Below, piece by piece: positions 1-22,167 of a stretch of 64,000 bases of DNA (its first letter is position 1; each line of letters begins with the position of its first letter). Both the position numbers and the translations under genes were made by a program. The notes beneath the pieces are model-generated. The model had not been told where the DNA came from. It made no database searches and saw nothing but the letters and a program-made list of their open reading frames with translations. The stretch covers positions 22,376,001 through 22,440,000 of the forward strand of contig CM049405.1 of assembly GCA_026929865.2 (NCBI GenBank), in the 5' to 3' direction. Origin of the DNA: Hyperoplus lanceolatus. Lineage: Eukaryota; Chordata; Actinopteri; Uranoscopiformes; Ammodytidae.

Positions 1-917
1 GGTGCAACCATCAGCCTATATTTGTTTAACATATTGTCACTTATTAGAGCTGCTTGCTGTGAAATAAGTCTTTTAGTCGCAAAGAGCAATATATAATATG
101 TCTTTTCTTTTAATGGCAGATGTTGGTTAACTCAATTGTGAGCCGCCTGGATGCTCTCGATTCTGCGTTACAAGGTGAATCTGGAAAGAACATTGCAGTG
201 TGCAACTATTGCTAAACAGGTGCGTATGTTGATGTAAATAAGCTGTTTCAAAGTTTATTTCGGCAATCAGATAGCATATTGTAGTCTATTCTGCCCTTAT
301 CACTCATGTGCTGTACCTTACCTTCCACTTATTTCATTCAATTGTAGCCTTCAGGATTTAAATCTAATACAACAAGTTGATACTTGAGTGACAGTCTATG
401 GTTCTGGCTATGGTTGTTGGGTAAACGGTCACAGTACTACATGATTACGGACAGTACCAATGTGGTTTTAAGTAGGAACTAATTGGTTCAGCTAGCGACT
501 ATTATCGTCATGTATTCTTGAAATGGCTGATTTTGACAATACAATGGAAGGAAGCTGAAGAAAAAGCACATTAATGTCTCTGTCCAAAACACAAAGATCC
601 TCATGACATTTAACAGAGAAAAGCAGCTATTCCTATTTGAGAAGCTGGCCCAAATATGTGTCTCTATGCTTGATCGATGACTTAAACGGTTAACAGAATA
701 GTTGGCGTTCAATTTCTGATGATTAATTGACTATAATAGACGACTCATTGTTTATGCTCAAATTTCATCTTTTAGAATCAGTTATTCACTTATGTCACTT
801 ATGTCACTTTCATAGAAAAACAATAATCAATGTTTTGTAAATGCTGGGCTCAGTTATCCAGATTGTGAATATCTTGTAATGTCAACATGCTCTTGTTCTT
901 CCATGCTTGTGTGCCAG
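1..917. other. Sequence upstream of the first visible slc35f5 exon
   Basis: No coding exon is supported here. The N-terminal part of SLC35F5 (about 45 residues in the human protein) is absent, so this is probably intron or 5' flank. A short exon-like stretch at 120-174 has an acceptor-like AG and a GTGAAT donor-like end, but its phase does not join the exon at 918. The part around 500-775 is an old transposon relic, listed separately. Confidence 0.5.
500..775. repeat. Decayed hAT MITE relic, related to the element at 31563-31903
   Basis: Several blocks match the young hAT MITE at 31563-31903 in the same order. These are a 'tccaaaacacaaagat' block, a 'tttgagaagctg' block, a 'aatagttggcg' block and an AT-rich 'gattaatt' end. 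Similarity is patchy and no target duplication is visible, so this is an old copy. The boundaries are approximate. Confidence 0.55.
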
Positions 918-13030
<12,113 letters not shown>

Positions 13031-13880
13031 TCCAACAGCCAAACACAAAGTAAATGATCCCTCAAGTCCTCTGTCTGATTCCATTTCTTTGTTTTTTACC
13101 ACTAAAAACAAAGAAGATATAGAAACCAATCATTTTAAATCCAAGCTGAGCTTTGCTTCTGATTCACACATTTTTTTTGTTTTTGAAATATAAACTTGCA
13201 TTATTAAAGAAGCCACTTTGGACAAAAACGGTAGTGTTTTTACGACATCAGTGCCTGTGCGCGCTGGCGACGCCGGTATTTGTTTAGGAAGCCATCGGAA
13301 AAGAGACTGCAAGGTGCCCTGTGGTGAGGTAATAGATTTATGGTAATATGACGATGGTGAAGCAAAGTTAACTTTGATTTAACACTGTTTGGGAAACACC
13401 GGCTTTTACTGTCTGCCTGCCGTAAATCATTGCCGGGTAAGTTCCTGGGGAAAATCGGACCTGTGCAAAGGCCTATATGAATAAAAATAGCCTTCTTTGC
13501 ACTGATGGTCTCATTTGCTGTTGAAGATCACTTATGATTACCAAAGAAAAAATTTGACTATTTCATAAACAGTTCCTCGTAGGAGGTTTTAAAACCAATG
13601 ATGAAGCACATTTGAAACAACCAATGAAGTCCTTGGTCAAAAAATGTGGTAACATTTTACCAAACTGCATCCTCTGTATAGATGTCTGTGGAGACGTGAC
13701 TGTTCCCCTCGGCCACAGTGCTTTTCCATCTTTCAGCTCATTGTTTTGGTTTTGATTCAGCTAACTCTACATTGTTTTCCAACACATTCATCAACTCGAA
13801 GGGGCTTATAAATCAATTATTTGTTTCTGGCGTGTTCCGTCCGCTGCCCCCAAGTGGCCAAACAAACAATAAATGCAGCT
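13031..13880 (+). other. slc35f5: Likely slc35f5 3' untranslated region
   Basis: Noncoding sequence follows the TGA at 13028. Canonical AATAAA signals lie at 13480-13485 and 13868-13873, and either could end the transcript. Part of the region is a dispersed repeat (13205-13440). The real end cannot be fixed without transcript data. Confidence 0.45.
13205..13440 (+). repeat. Dispersed repeat, copy 2 of 2
   Basis: This is the longer partner of 9822-9990. It contains an extra GC-rich middle part ('gcgcgctggcgacgccgg') missing from copy 1. If the slc35f5 transcript reaches 13480, this repeat lies in the 3' untranslated region. Confidence 0.6.
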
Positions 13881-16800
13881 TTAATAATATAATTTTTTGT
13901 AGATTTTTTTTTTCAAACACTTAACAAACTAGGATGCTTCAGTCGCTGATGAGACTCATACTTTCTGCTATCTCCTCCTTGCTTTCATTCAAATATTTTT
14001 CTTAAACCATCTGTCCGGTATTTGTGTGACGCCCTGTTGTTTGGATGTGGTGGTGGTGAGTCAAAGGGAGTGGAGACAGACATGGACAAGGATGATCATC
14101 ATGTAAATATTTAAGATCAGAGATGGGCCACCCACTCCACACACAGTCTGCTTCTCAGTGGAGTGGTCCTTTTCCTCCCTATTCATACGCTCTAGTCAAG
14201 CTTTTCTTATCTGCCTCACAGACCCACACAATAATTGCCAGCAGGCCAGAGAGAGATTCTGAACTCAGCATGTGGTTTTCTAATGGAGGCGTTAGTGGGG
14301 AATGAAAACATTGCAATTTAGGACTAGACTTAAGCCTGACTGCTGGGTAAGTAAGGACTAATGAAAGAGAAAATGCTGGAGTGTGTGAGTGTCTGTGTTA
14401 CTTCTTGAATAGAAGCAAGGCTGCAAGTGATTCTCAACTTTCTCTTATTATTTTTCAAGTAAAAGAAAAACTGAAAAACCGCGATCACTAAATAGACTCA
14501 TCACAAGCTCAAAACCCAAAGATATGTAACTTGTGAAAGTGAAAAGCAGCCGATCTTCTCAATAGAGTAGCTATAATTGGCAAATATTTGCTATTTTTTA
14601 CTCGATTAAATGATGAATGGACAGTTCACAGGGCTTTGATACTAAGCTAAGGATACTGAGCTAATACTGCCGTCCCTCCAAATACAGGAAATAAATATTT
14701 AATTAATTCTGTGCAAACGTAAAGGTATAAATGCTATCTAAAAAGGCTTCTATGCCAGAAATGATGTTCTATATATGCTATATATATATATATAGCATCT
14801 TAAATCACTGGAATGAAATGGAATAATTAAATACCCTCCATATGCACCTTTTTAAATCTGTAGAATATAATTTAAACTCCTGATTGCTAAGAGCTTTGAA
14901 TTCTCACTGTCCATATGCTGACAGAAACATTTATATGTGCACAATCAACTCTTTCAAAGGCATCTCAATTTAAAATATATAAAAAATAAGTCAACAAAAA
15001 GCATCATTTCTGTCTCAATCCAAAATCTAATAATGTTTTTTTATTTTTATTTTTTTATCGTCCAAGGTGGCGAATGTGGACATGGCTGAGCTGACAATCC
15101 GGAAGCTTTCAGAGACATTGAACTACCCCCAGTGCCTCCAAGAAAATCTATTTATTTTCTACAGTGTTGATATGTCGCATCCACCTCTAAAAGCTACATT
15201 TTTATTTTCACACTTCACTGTGTGTTTTTTTTTTTTCTCTTTTTTTTATGTTCTCTGTGTAATAAGAACAGTTCTGGTGCTCAAGGTGCTGGACATTATA
15301 AGTGATTGCTTTAATGTCATGTGACCAAATGAATAGGTACATACGGTTGAACTTGATCACAACACTTACAGAGGGCACACGCAGAGGGTGTCAGTGTGTG
15401 TCTGAAATCAGTAAGATTATTTTACCATTTGTCTACAGGCCGTCATGAGCCTTTGCTGCTTGTTTGTACTTTGTATGTGTGAAGCAGACTGCAATTTGCA
15501 TTTTTCACAAATCTGTCACCGGCACATGAGCCTGTTTTCCATAAACAAAGATCAGAGTTTCTTCCATGATTTTTATACTGTAGCGCTGTCACTCTTGTAA
15601 ACCTGGAGTGTCATTTTAGTCACTTTCACTGTCACACAGATGTACAGTGCTTTGATTATCTGTGATTATTGCTTTTCAAATAAGCCATGTGACACACTTC
15701 ATATGATGTATGTGCCAATCTGTATGACCTCATTGTTTTGGTGAGCAGTTCTGTGGTAGAATCAGAACAGCACAGGGATTGGTTCATATTACCTAGCCTT
15801 GGCAGCTTGGGTAATGACAGAACCGTTCAAAGTGACCGCTGAGTGAGATTTGTCCACTTAAACTAGACCTTCAGGTAACACCTGGACTGTCCTAATTTCA
15901 TTAAAACTAACATTTTAAGATTTCATCTTGGACTATTCCTAACTTTCTTGATCAAGGAAGTCACACACAAAATCCCACTACATCTGAACAGGAAAGCATC
16001 CGTCCTCTATCATCAGCAGCTTTCTTGCTTCCTGCAGTACCTCTGTAAGTGCTGGATCATGAAGACAAAACTGTGATTATAGACATAATCTTTATGTTTG
16101 CATATGAACTGATAGTTAAGCCTTCAGCTATAAGCTACACATTGCCTTGCTGCAATAACGGTCGTCTGCTGCTATGAGCAGTTTCCTCTTTAAACTGGCT
16201 GTAAATACTGTACACAGTGATGCGTTGACAGAGTATTGATGTTTTTTTTTTTTTTTTGTGAAATTCAGATGACCACTACAGATTCCTGTTCTGCTATCGT
16301 GTATTATTTTATATTGTATGTATCATTCATTGTAAATGAGTAATGCCGGAGAGGGAGTTTGCATACTTCCTCTTTTACTTGCAGCTGAGATTACATCACA
16401 TCGATTGGACTGTTGCATATGACTGTATACACTGTCCTTTTCAACTCTTTATCTAAAAGATAATAATTTACTCTTTGTGGGTCTGTGTTATGAGAGAAAA
16501 GCGATTATTTTAGCAGCCTCGGTGCAATTGAATCCAAAATGTAAACACGAGTGAAGGTAAAATGTCAATGTTATTCCACTCACCCTGTTAAATGGCAGAT
16601 GTGTGCACATCTTTATGGGCCGTCTGTATTGCACTCACCGTTGATTGAGTGTACGTGTCGTGGAGGGAAGGTATATCAATGAGTTGTTGAGCACACATAG
16701 AAACTTGTATCGTTCACGTTCATTATTGCACTTTCTGTGTTTTTGCCAATCAGTCCCTCCTTTTGTCACAATCGCAAGTATGAAAGCTTTTTAATTTTAA

Positions 16801-17156
16801 TGATTATTATTAGTTGTAATGTTTCCACTGTTTTCTGTTTGAACTTAAAAATATATTTTTATTTTGTTCATCTTTTATCAATGGTGCTGTTGAATCTGTA
16901 TATGATTTATTCTTCTTTCTCAGGTTCTTTTGGTTTTTCATATCTGAGAAATGTATTTTGTCTTTTAAATGTAATCAATGAAGTATGTTGTAAGATCTGA
17001 AAAAATGTAAGAAAAAAGGCTGTAATAGTAACTTTACTTTGCTCAACATCAGCTCTTGAAGTCTCTCGTTTTTCAAGTCTGTTTTTAATAGGCTACTTTC
17101 ACGGCATCATTAAAAACATATCTTTTAAAATCTTTGTTTAATGTCATATTTATACA
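13881..17156. other. Intergenic or distal 3' UTR DNA, no gene seen
   Basis: It is AT-rich and mostly unique. A (TA)n palindrome lies at about 14778-14795. An open stretch at 15067-15324 follows an AG preceded by a T-rich tract, but its product is not recognisable. No exon of a known gene is supported. Confidence 0.5.
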
Positions 17157-17167
17157 GGATCATATTT

Positions 17168-17360
17168 ATTTTCTTTAAGATAATTTTTTGGTCATTTTCA
17201 AGCTTTATTAGATAGTACAGCGTTGAAATGGGGAGACAGAGAGATAGGGGGTATGACCTGCAGTAAAGGTCCATGGGTCGGATTTGAACCCGCGACCACT
17301 GCATCGAAGGCCGGAGCCAATATGGTACGCGCTCGATCCACTACGCCAATGGAGCGCCCC
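17168..17360 (-). mobile_element. tRNA-derived SINE with 11-bp target duplication
   Basis: Read on the minus strand, it starts ggggcgctccattggcgtag, with an A-box-like 'tggcgtagtgg' and a B box 'ggttcaaatcc' about 60 bases further on, then a SINE body and an A-rich end. Direct repeats ggatcatattt at 17157-17167 and 17361-17371 bound it exactly. The promoter boxes look intact. I do not know the exact family name. Confidence 0.88.
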
Positions 17361-17477
17361 GGATCATATTTCTTTTGACGACACATTATAAATGTTGGTA
17401 AGATGTGTCAGAGCAGGGGCGTGTCATCTTTCCTTCAATGTTCATGTGTTTGCTCTCTCCTCTTTAACATACATAGG

Positions 17478-18472
17478 CTGCGTTCCAACACCCATACTAT
17501 CATACTATTTAGAATGGTAAAAAAAAATTAGGATGTCCCGATTCTTGCTGCCAGATTTAGTATGGTTAGAAATACCCGGATGTCTAGACTAGACTATAAA
17601 TGTAGATGTATATGTAAACTAGACTACATCAGGCTGAGACATGAGCTGGATCTCAATTCAGGGGTTACATCCTACGTAGGCTGCATTTGAAGACCGATTG
17701 CGTCATAGCGGTGCGCAAAGGCTTGTTCCATTTGCAACTATTTGCAAGGCTCCTTCATATGAAATGAAGAAATGCAGCCTTCGTTTCACGGTTTTGAAGG
17801 CTGCAACAGATGGATCCTTCGCGGCCCAACATATCCCAAAATTCATTGCATTTTTTTCCATAGATGGCATAAAATAAAATAAAAAATAACAAAACAGCAA
17901 CGTGTTGCTCCGTCTTCTTAACTTTTATCTTCCTTTCTTTTTTTCTTGTACTTTTTTTTCTTTTCGTCTGGCAACTTCTTTTTCTTTTTTCCTCCGTTGA
18001 CAAGGCTGTTTCCGTTGGCAGCAATCAGGGTTGCTAGGCAGCACAGAAGCGGCGAGTCGTCACGCAAGGTAACTGCTTGTTACGCAAACCGGAAATGCTC
18101 ATAAACGGAGACCTGCGGAGACCGTTTCGTTTAACAACGCTCGTTCGGCTTTCACAGGCAATGGCCTTCATAGACCGCGTCCTTAGAAGGATGCGGCCCC
18201 TCGAATGGGATACAGCTTCTTTGGGTGATTCTGACCCACGATCCAGTGCGCACCGAAATTGACGCCACATCAACGGAGCCTCCGTATAAAAACAGACAGG
18301 GATGCAACAGATATAAAGGCAAGAGGCAGGATCAAGGCACAAAGTTATGATGAAATGAATAAGTAAAAGTATGTCCCAAGTGTATGCCTACTGCATCCTA
18401 GCTAGATTATTTTTATGGTCAGATGTAGTATGTGGAATAGAAAAAGGAAAGCGTATGCAATTTGGAACACAG
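17478..18472. mobile_element. Non-autonomous DNA element with 'ctgcgttccaa' ends
   Basis: The left end is 'ctgcgttccaa' and the right end is 'ttggaacacag', its near-perfect inverse. The outer parts match the repeat at 30670-30895, including 'aggatgtccc', 'taagtaaaagt', 'tgtatgcctactgca' and 'atttttatggtcag'. The middle is occupied by a second inverted-repeat element (17644-18217). The target duplication is unclear. Confidence 0.7.
17644..18217. mobile_element. Inverted-repeat element nested in the 17478-18472 element
   Basis: The left arm 'agctggatctcaattcaggg' pairs with the right arm at 18189-18217, and the similarity continues inward for about 50 bases with mismatches. The partner copy at 30670-30895 lacks this block, which supports a later insertion. 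There is no recognisable coding sequence. Confidence 0.65.
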
Positions 18473-20040
18473 GGAGAGTCTTGAAAATGGTTCATGCGTC
18501 GCCTTCAGACTATTCTGTCACTTTGTCAGTGTAGTATTGGCTATAAAGAGACATTATTAGGCCAGCATACACATTAACTGAGGTATGTTGCTGTTAATGT
18601 TTCAACAATGTTAGTAGAAAGGGTTATTGAGTGGCAAGGTCAGTCGGTAAATTGGTCGGTCAAATATCTTGACAAATTTAGGAGAATCTTTAATTTAGTA
18701 CAGACATTCATGATTCCCAAATCAATTAATCCTGCAGACTTTGTTCTTCTTTGACAACTCAGCTAGTACCATCAGAAATTCAAACATTGTATTTATCCAG
18801 GGAATCATCTCAACATGTACTTGATCGATAGGCACACAGCTTTTAGCTTTTTAGTTAATCATTATTAATTATCATTATGACCAAAATACCTGCAAATCTA
18901 TTGATTTTCCCAACAGCCTGAGCTGTAGGCCTAGTTTGTGTTTGATGCTAATTAACACATGTTAGCATGCTAACAGGCTAAACTAAGAAGTTGAACATGT
19001 GGATGTGTTGAAAGAAGCTGTTAAATGAACAATTGGATAGACATTATACCTGCTCAATATCGTCATGTTTGCATTGTCATTGTGAGCATGTTAGTGTGTA
19101 GCTTACAGAGCTGCTAATCCACAATCAAGCTCTTGTTCACTCATACACTGCCTCTTATAGGCCAAAATGGACAATAAAAAGTGAGCACTATATTGAAAGG
19201 TAGGACAACTTTATTTGTGTATCCTCCCCCTTATGTTTTCACATCTATAACATGTTTCTGGCTGAATTCTTAACAGGAAGTTGTTTATTGGGTATTTTGC
19301 AGAATTATTGAGGGCACTACTCCCTCGCAAATAATTCATACAATTACCTTGAACAGAAATGTTGCACATTAACTGAGGTATGATCGGACTTTCTCGTGTT
19401 TTCTTTTGGCCCATTCCCTTTTACATCCAACAGATGTTGGAAAAATGTCCAGCACACAACAAAACACTGCGCATGATGTGTTCATTTCAAAGTCACAGTG
19501 ACAATTTTGTGCAACCTTGAGTGCCTCGTTACTGAGATATAAGAATTGTGTTGTTGTCAAGCTGTTTGTAATTACACACAGACGTGTGAACACAAAGCAG
19601 ATGATTCAAATGAGCTCGTAGACACACATTAAGGGGACTCCGTATCACAATGATCAACCTTGATTTTACTCTGTTCACCTTTAGACAGTTGCCATCTGGT
19701 TGACAATGTGATGCCATGCAGAGCGCCATGGCTTAATTGAAGGTATGTGACAATGTTCAATCACGGCGGAATGAGAGGGCACTCCAAGCTTTTATCTCAT
19801 TATCTGTTATGTGTTATAGCAGAATCAGTTACAGTATGACAAACTGGCTCTTCTACTTCCATAACACATCTTCTTTCATAGTTTAAATAAAAGATCTAAA
19901 ATGTACATTTAATTGCTTTTATTTGACTAAACCTGGTCTGTTTGCATCTGTATAGTTTTCCTTTACATCTTTAACGACTATTATCCCGTTAGTTTTGTTA
20001 TACTCACTATACACTTACAGCACTTACATCAACCAATCTT
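18473..20040. other. Intergenic DNA with weak repeat signals
   Basis: No gene is seen. Around 18950-18980 there is a 'gttagcatgctaac' palindromic motif common in fish interspersed repeats. The string 'cacattaactgaggtatg' occurs twice, near 18572 and 19364. Open stretches on the minus strand at 19211-19729 have no recognisable product. Confidence 0.45.
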
Positions 20041-20688
20041 GGTAACACTTTACAATAAGGATACATTAATTAATGGTTAGTTAATGCTTAATAAGGTTTA
20101 ACTAACCATTAGTTAACTGTTAACTAATGTGTGTAGTAAGCATTTACTAATGGTATTCATGTTGACTAAGGTATTAATTGCTACATTATGTACTGTTTAT
20201 AATTATTCTATATTAACCTTAGTTAACTCATTAATTAAGCTTGAACCAACAGTTGATTAATATAAGAATAAGCATTAACTAACTGTTAACAAATGGCATT
20301 TTTGTAACATTACTTAAGCATAATTAACCATTTATTAATGCTCTTTGTGACCCTTATTGTAAAGTGGGAACCATTTATCCATTAAGTAACACTTAATAAA
20401 TGCACACCAGTGCTGAATAGGCATTACTGAAGCATAATTAACCATAATAGGCATTACTTAAGTATAATTAACCATTTACTAATGGAATTTGTGACCCGTA
20501 TTGTAAAGTGAGAACCATTTCTCATGAATTAACACCTAATAAAGGCATACTAGTGCTGATTAAGCATCACTTAAGCATAATTAACCATGTCTTAATGTTA
20601 TTTGTGACCCTTATTGTAAAGTGGGAACCATTTATCACTTGTTACACTTAATAAATGCAAAACAGTGCTGAATAAGGATTACCTAAGT
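20041..20688. mobile_element. hAT-type MITE of the 'ggtaacactttacaataagg' family, right end missing
   Basis: The left end, ggtaacactttacaataagg, is the same terminal sequence as in the elements at 44021 and 46617. The interior is AT-rich with many 'ttaatta' words and three tandem blocks, each ending near 'gacccttattgtaaagtg' (about 20348, 20489 and 20605). The right terminal repeat is not complete; the jockey-superfamily LINE tail begins immediately afterwards. Confidence 0.75.
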
Positions 20689-22135
20689 CAATCAATCAAT
20701 ATCCTTTATTTAACCAGGTAAAATTCATTGAGATTAAAATCTCTTTTTCAAGAATGACCTGGCCAAGAAGGCAGCACCATGATACAATAAGAACAATCAA
20801 CCACAATTCTCATACACCACATTCAACGTTAGGTAAAGTACAATACAAGATCAGGGACAAGACTATATGAAGATTGAAATGAGTACAGTTAAAAATTAAA
20901 TAAATAAACTGGTGACAGATGAATGAATAAACCCGGCCATTATCAGAAAATAGCTTTACAAACAATTGCATTGACCAAGAGAACTATCTTCTCTGTCCTT
21001 CAGGATTCCTTTGAATTCTCCCAAGGTGACCAGCTCCGGCAGCTTCAGCTGCTTTTGCACAGTGTTCCAGGCAGAAGGCGCAGCATATTTAAAGGCCTTT
21101 TTCCCTAAGTCAGTTCTAGCTCTGGGTACCAACATCTGTAACACATCCCTAGAACGCAAACCATAGCTACATTTGTTTGTGGACATGTAAACACATAGAT
21201 ATGAAGGGACCAGCCCAATAAGACACTTGTAAACAAAAAACAACCAATGTGAGAGTCTGCGTACAGATAGCGATGGACATTTTGCAGTGGCATACAGGGT
21301 ACAATGGTGGACACGATTTCCACAGCCAGTTAAAAATCGCAGAGCACAGTGGTAGACGGTATCCAATTTCTTGAGGTACTGGTCAGGGGCGTTTATGAAC
21401 AGCAGGTCACCGTAATCTAACAACGGTAAAAAGGTCGCAGTGAACAGACGTTTCCTGGCCTGCCATGAGAAGCATGATTTATTTCTAAAAAAGAAACCTA
21501 ATTTAATTTTTAATTTGGAGACCAGTTTTTCAATATGAAGTTTAAAAGACAATTTTTCGTCAATAATGAAACCCAGGTATTTGTACGAATTGACCCTTTC
21601 AATTTCGGTCCCATGACTAGTTAAAATCTTTGGCAAAACTTTTGGTAAAGCTTTTAATTTAGTTTTATCTGTATTTAAAACCAATTTCAATTTTGTCAGC
21701 TGTGACTGCAGAACGTCCAAAGCAGACTGCAGGAAATGAAAAGTGTCTGCCACTGATGGGGATGAACAATAAATAATAGTGTCATCTGCATAAAAATGAC
21801 AGGCAGCATTGGTTATTGAGTCACAAAGATTGTTTACATAAATAGAAAACAACAATGGCCCTAATATGGAGCCTTGGGGCACGCCCTTTGACACAGGGAG
21901 AGAGGAGGACGAGGACCCAGCAAACTGGACACATTGCGTTCTTACTGACAAATAATTAGAAAACCAGTGTACAGCCTGCCTAGATAAACCAATCTTGAGT
22001 AGCCTGTCTACCAAGGTGACATGGTCTACAGTATCAAATGCCTTGGAAAGATCAATAAAAACAGCAGCACAATACTTTTTACAATCCAGTGATTCAAGTA
22101 TATAGTACAATCCATCAATCAACATTGCTCTTTAT
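20689..22135 (-). mobile_element. 5'-truncated LINE of the jockey superfamily (L2/Rex1-like)
   Basis: On the minus strand a reverse transcriptase frame (20956-22125) is followed by a 3' untranslated part containing 'ttggccaggtcattcttgaa' and a (GATT)n tail at the left edge (about 20689-20702). Everything upstream of the mid-RT region is missing, the usual result of incomplete target-primed reverse transcription. Downstream (left) it abuts the MITE at 20041; upstream (right) it lies about 30 bp from the RTE element. Confidence 0.88.
20956..22125 (-). CDS. LINE reverse transcriptase, N-terminally truncated, 389 codons
   Basis: The product would copy LINE RNA into DNA. Motifs in order are FIDLSKAFDTVDH (RT block A, about residues 23-35), GVPQGSILGPLLFSIYVNNL (block B), the catalytic YADD within FYADDTIIY, NSYKYLGF (block D region) and a C-terminal YGLRSRD...AWNTVQKQLKL tail typical of jockey-superfamily LINEs. 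The frame is open from an ATG at 22125 to a stop at 20956. The endonuclease and the first RT blocks are absent, so it cannot act alone. It could instead belong to a neighbouring LINE clade; the motif set does not separate L2 from Rex1 by eye. Confidence 0.88.
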   Translation of the reverse strand: MLIDGLYYILESLDCKKYCAAVFIDLSKAFDTVDHVTLVDRLLKIGLSRQAVHWFSNYLSVRTQCVQFAGSSSSSLPVSKGVPQGSILGPLLFSIYVNNLCDSITNAACHFYADDTIIYCSSPSVADTFHFLQSALDVLQSQLTKLKLVLNTDKTKLKALPKVLPKILTSHGTEIERVNSYKYLGFIIDEKLSFKLHIEKLVSKLKIKLGFFFRNKSCFSWQARKRLFTATFLPLLDYGDLLFINAPDQYLKKLDTVYHCALRFLTGCGNRVHHCTLYATAKCPSLSVRRLSHWLFFVYKCLIGLVPSYLCVYMSTNKCSYGLRSRDVLQMLVPRARTDLGKKAFKYAAPSAWNTVQKQLKLPELVTLGEFKGILKDREDSSLGQCNCL

Positions 22136-22167
22136 GACCCGTGTACATTCTCTATAATAACAATATT

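Noticed and set aside
120-174. Possible first slc35f5 exon (ATG with acceptor-like and donor-like edges)
   Set aside because: It ends in a phase that does not match the exon at 918, and the encoded residues do not resemble the SLC35F5 N-terminus.
15067-15324. Open frame after an AG preceded by a T-rich tract
   Set aside because: The product is not recognisable, the frame soon runs into T-rich sequence, and the slc35f5 protein already ends properly at 13030.
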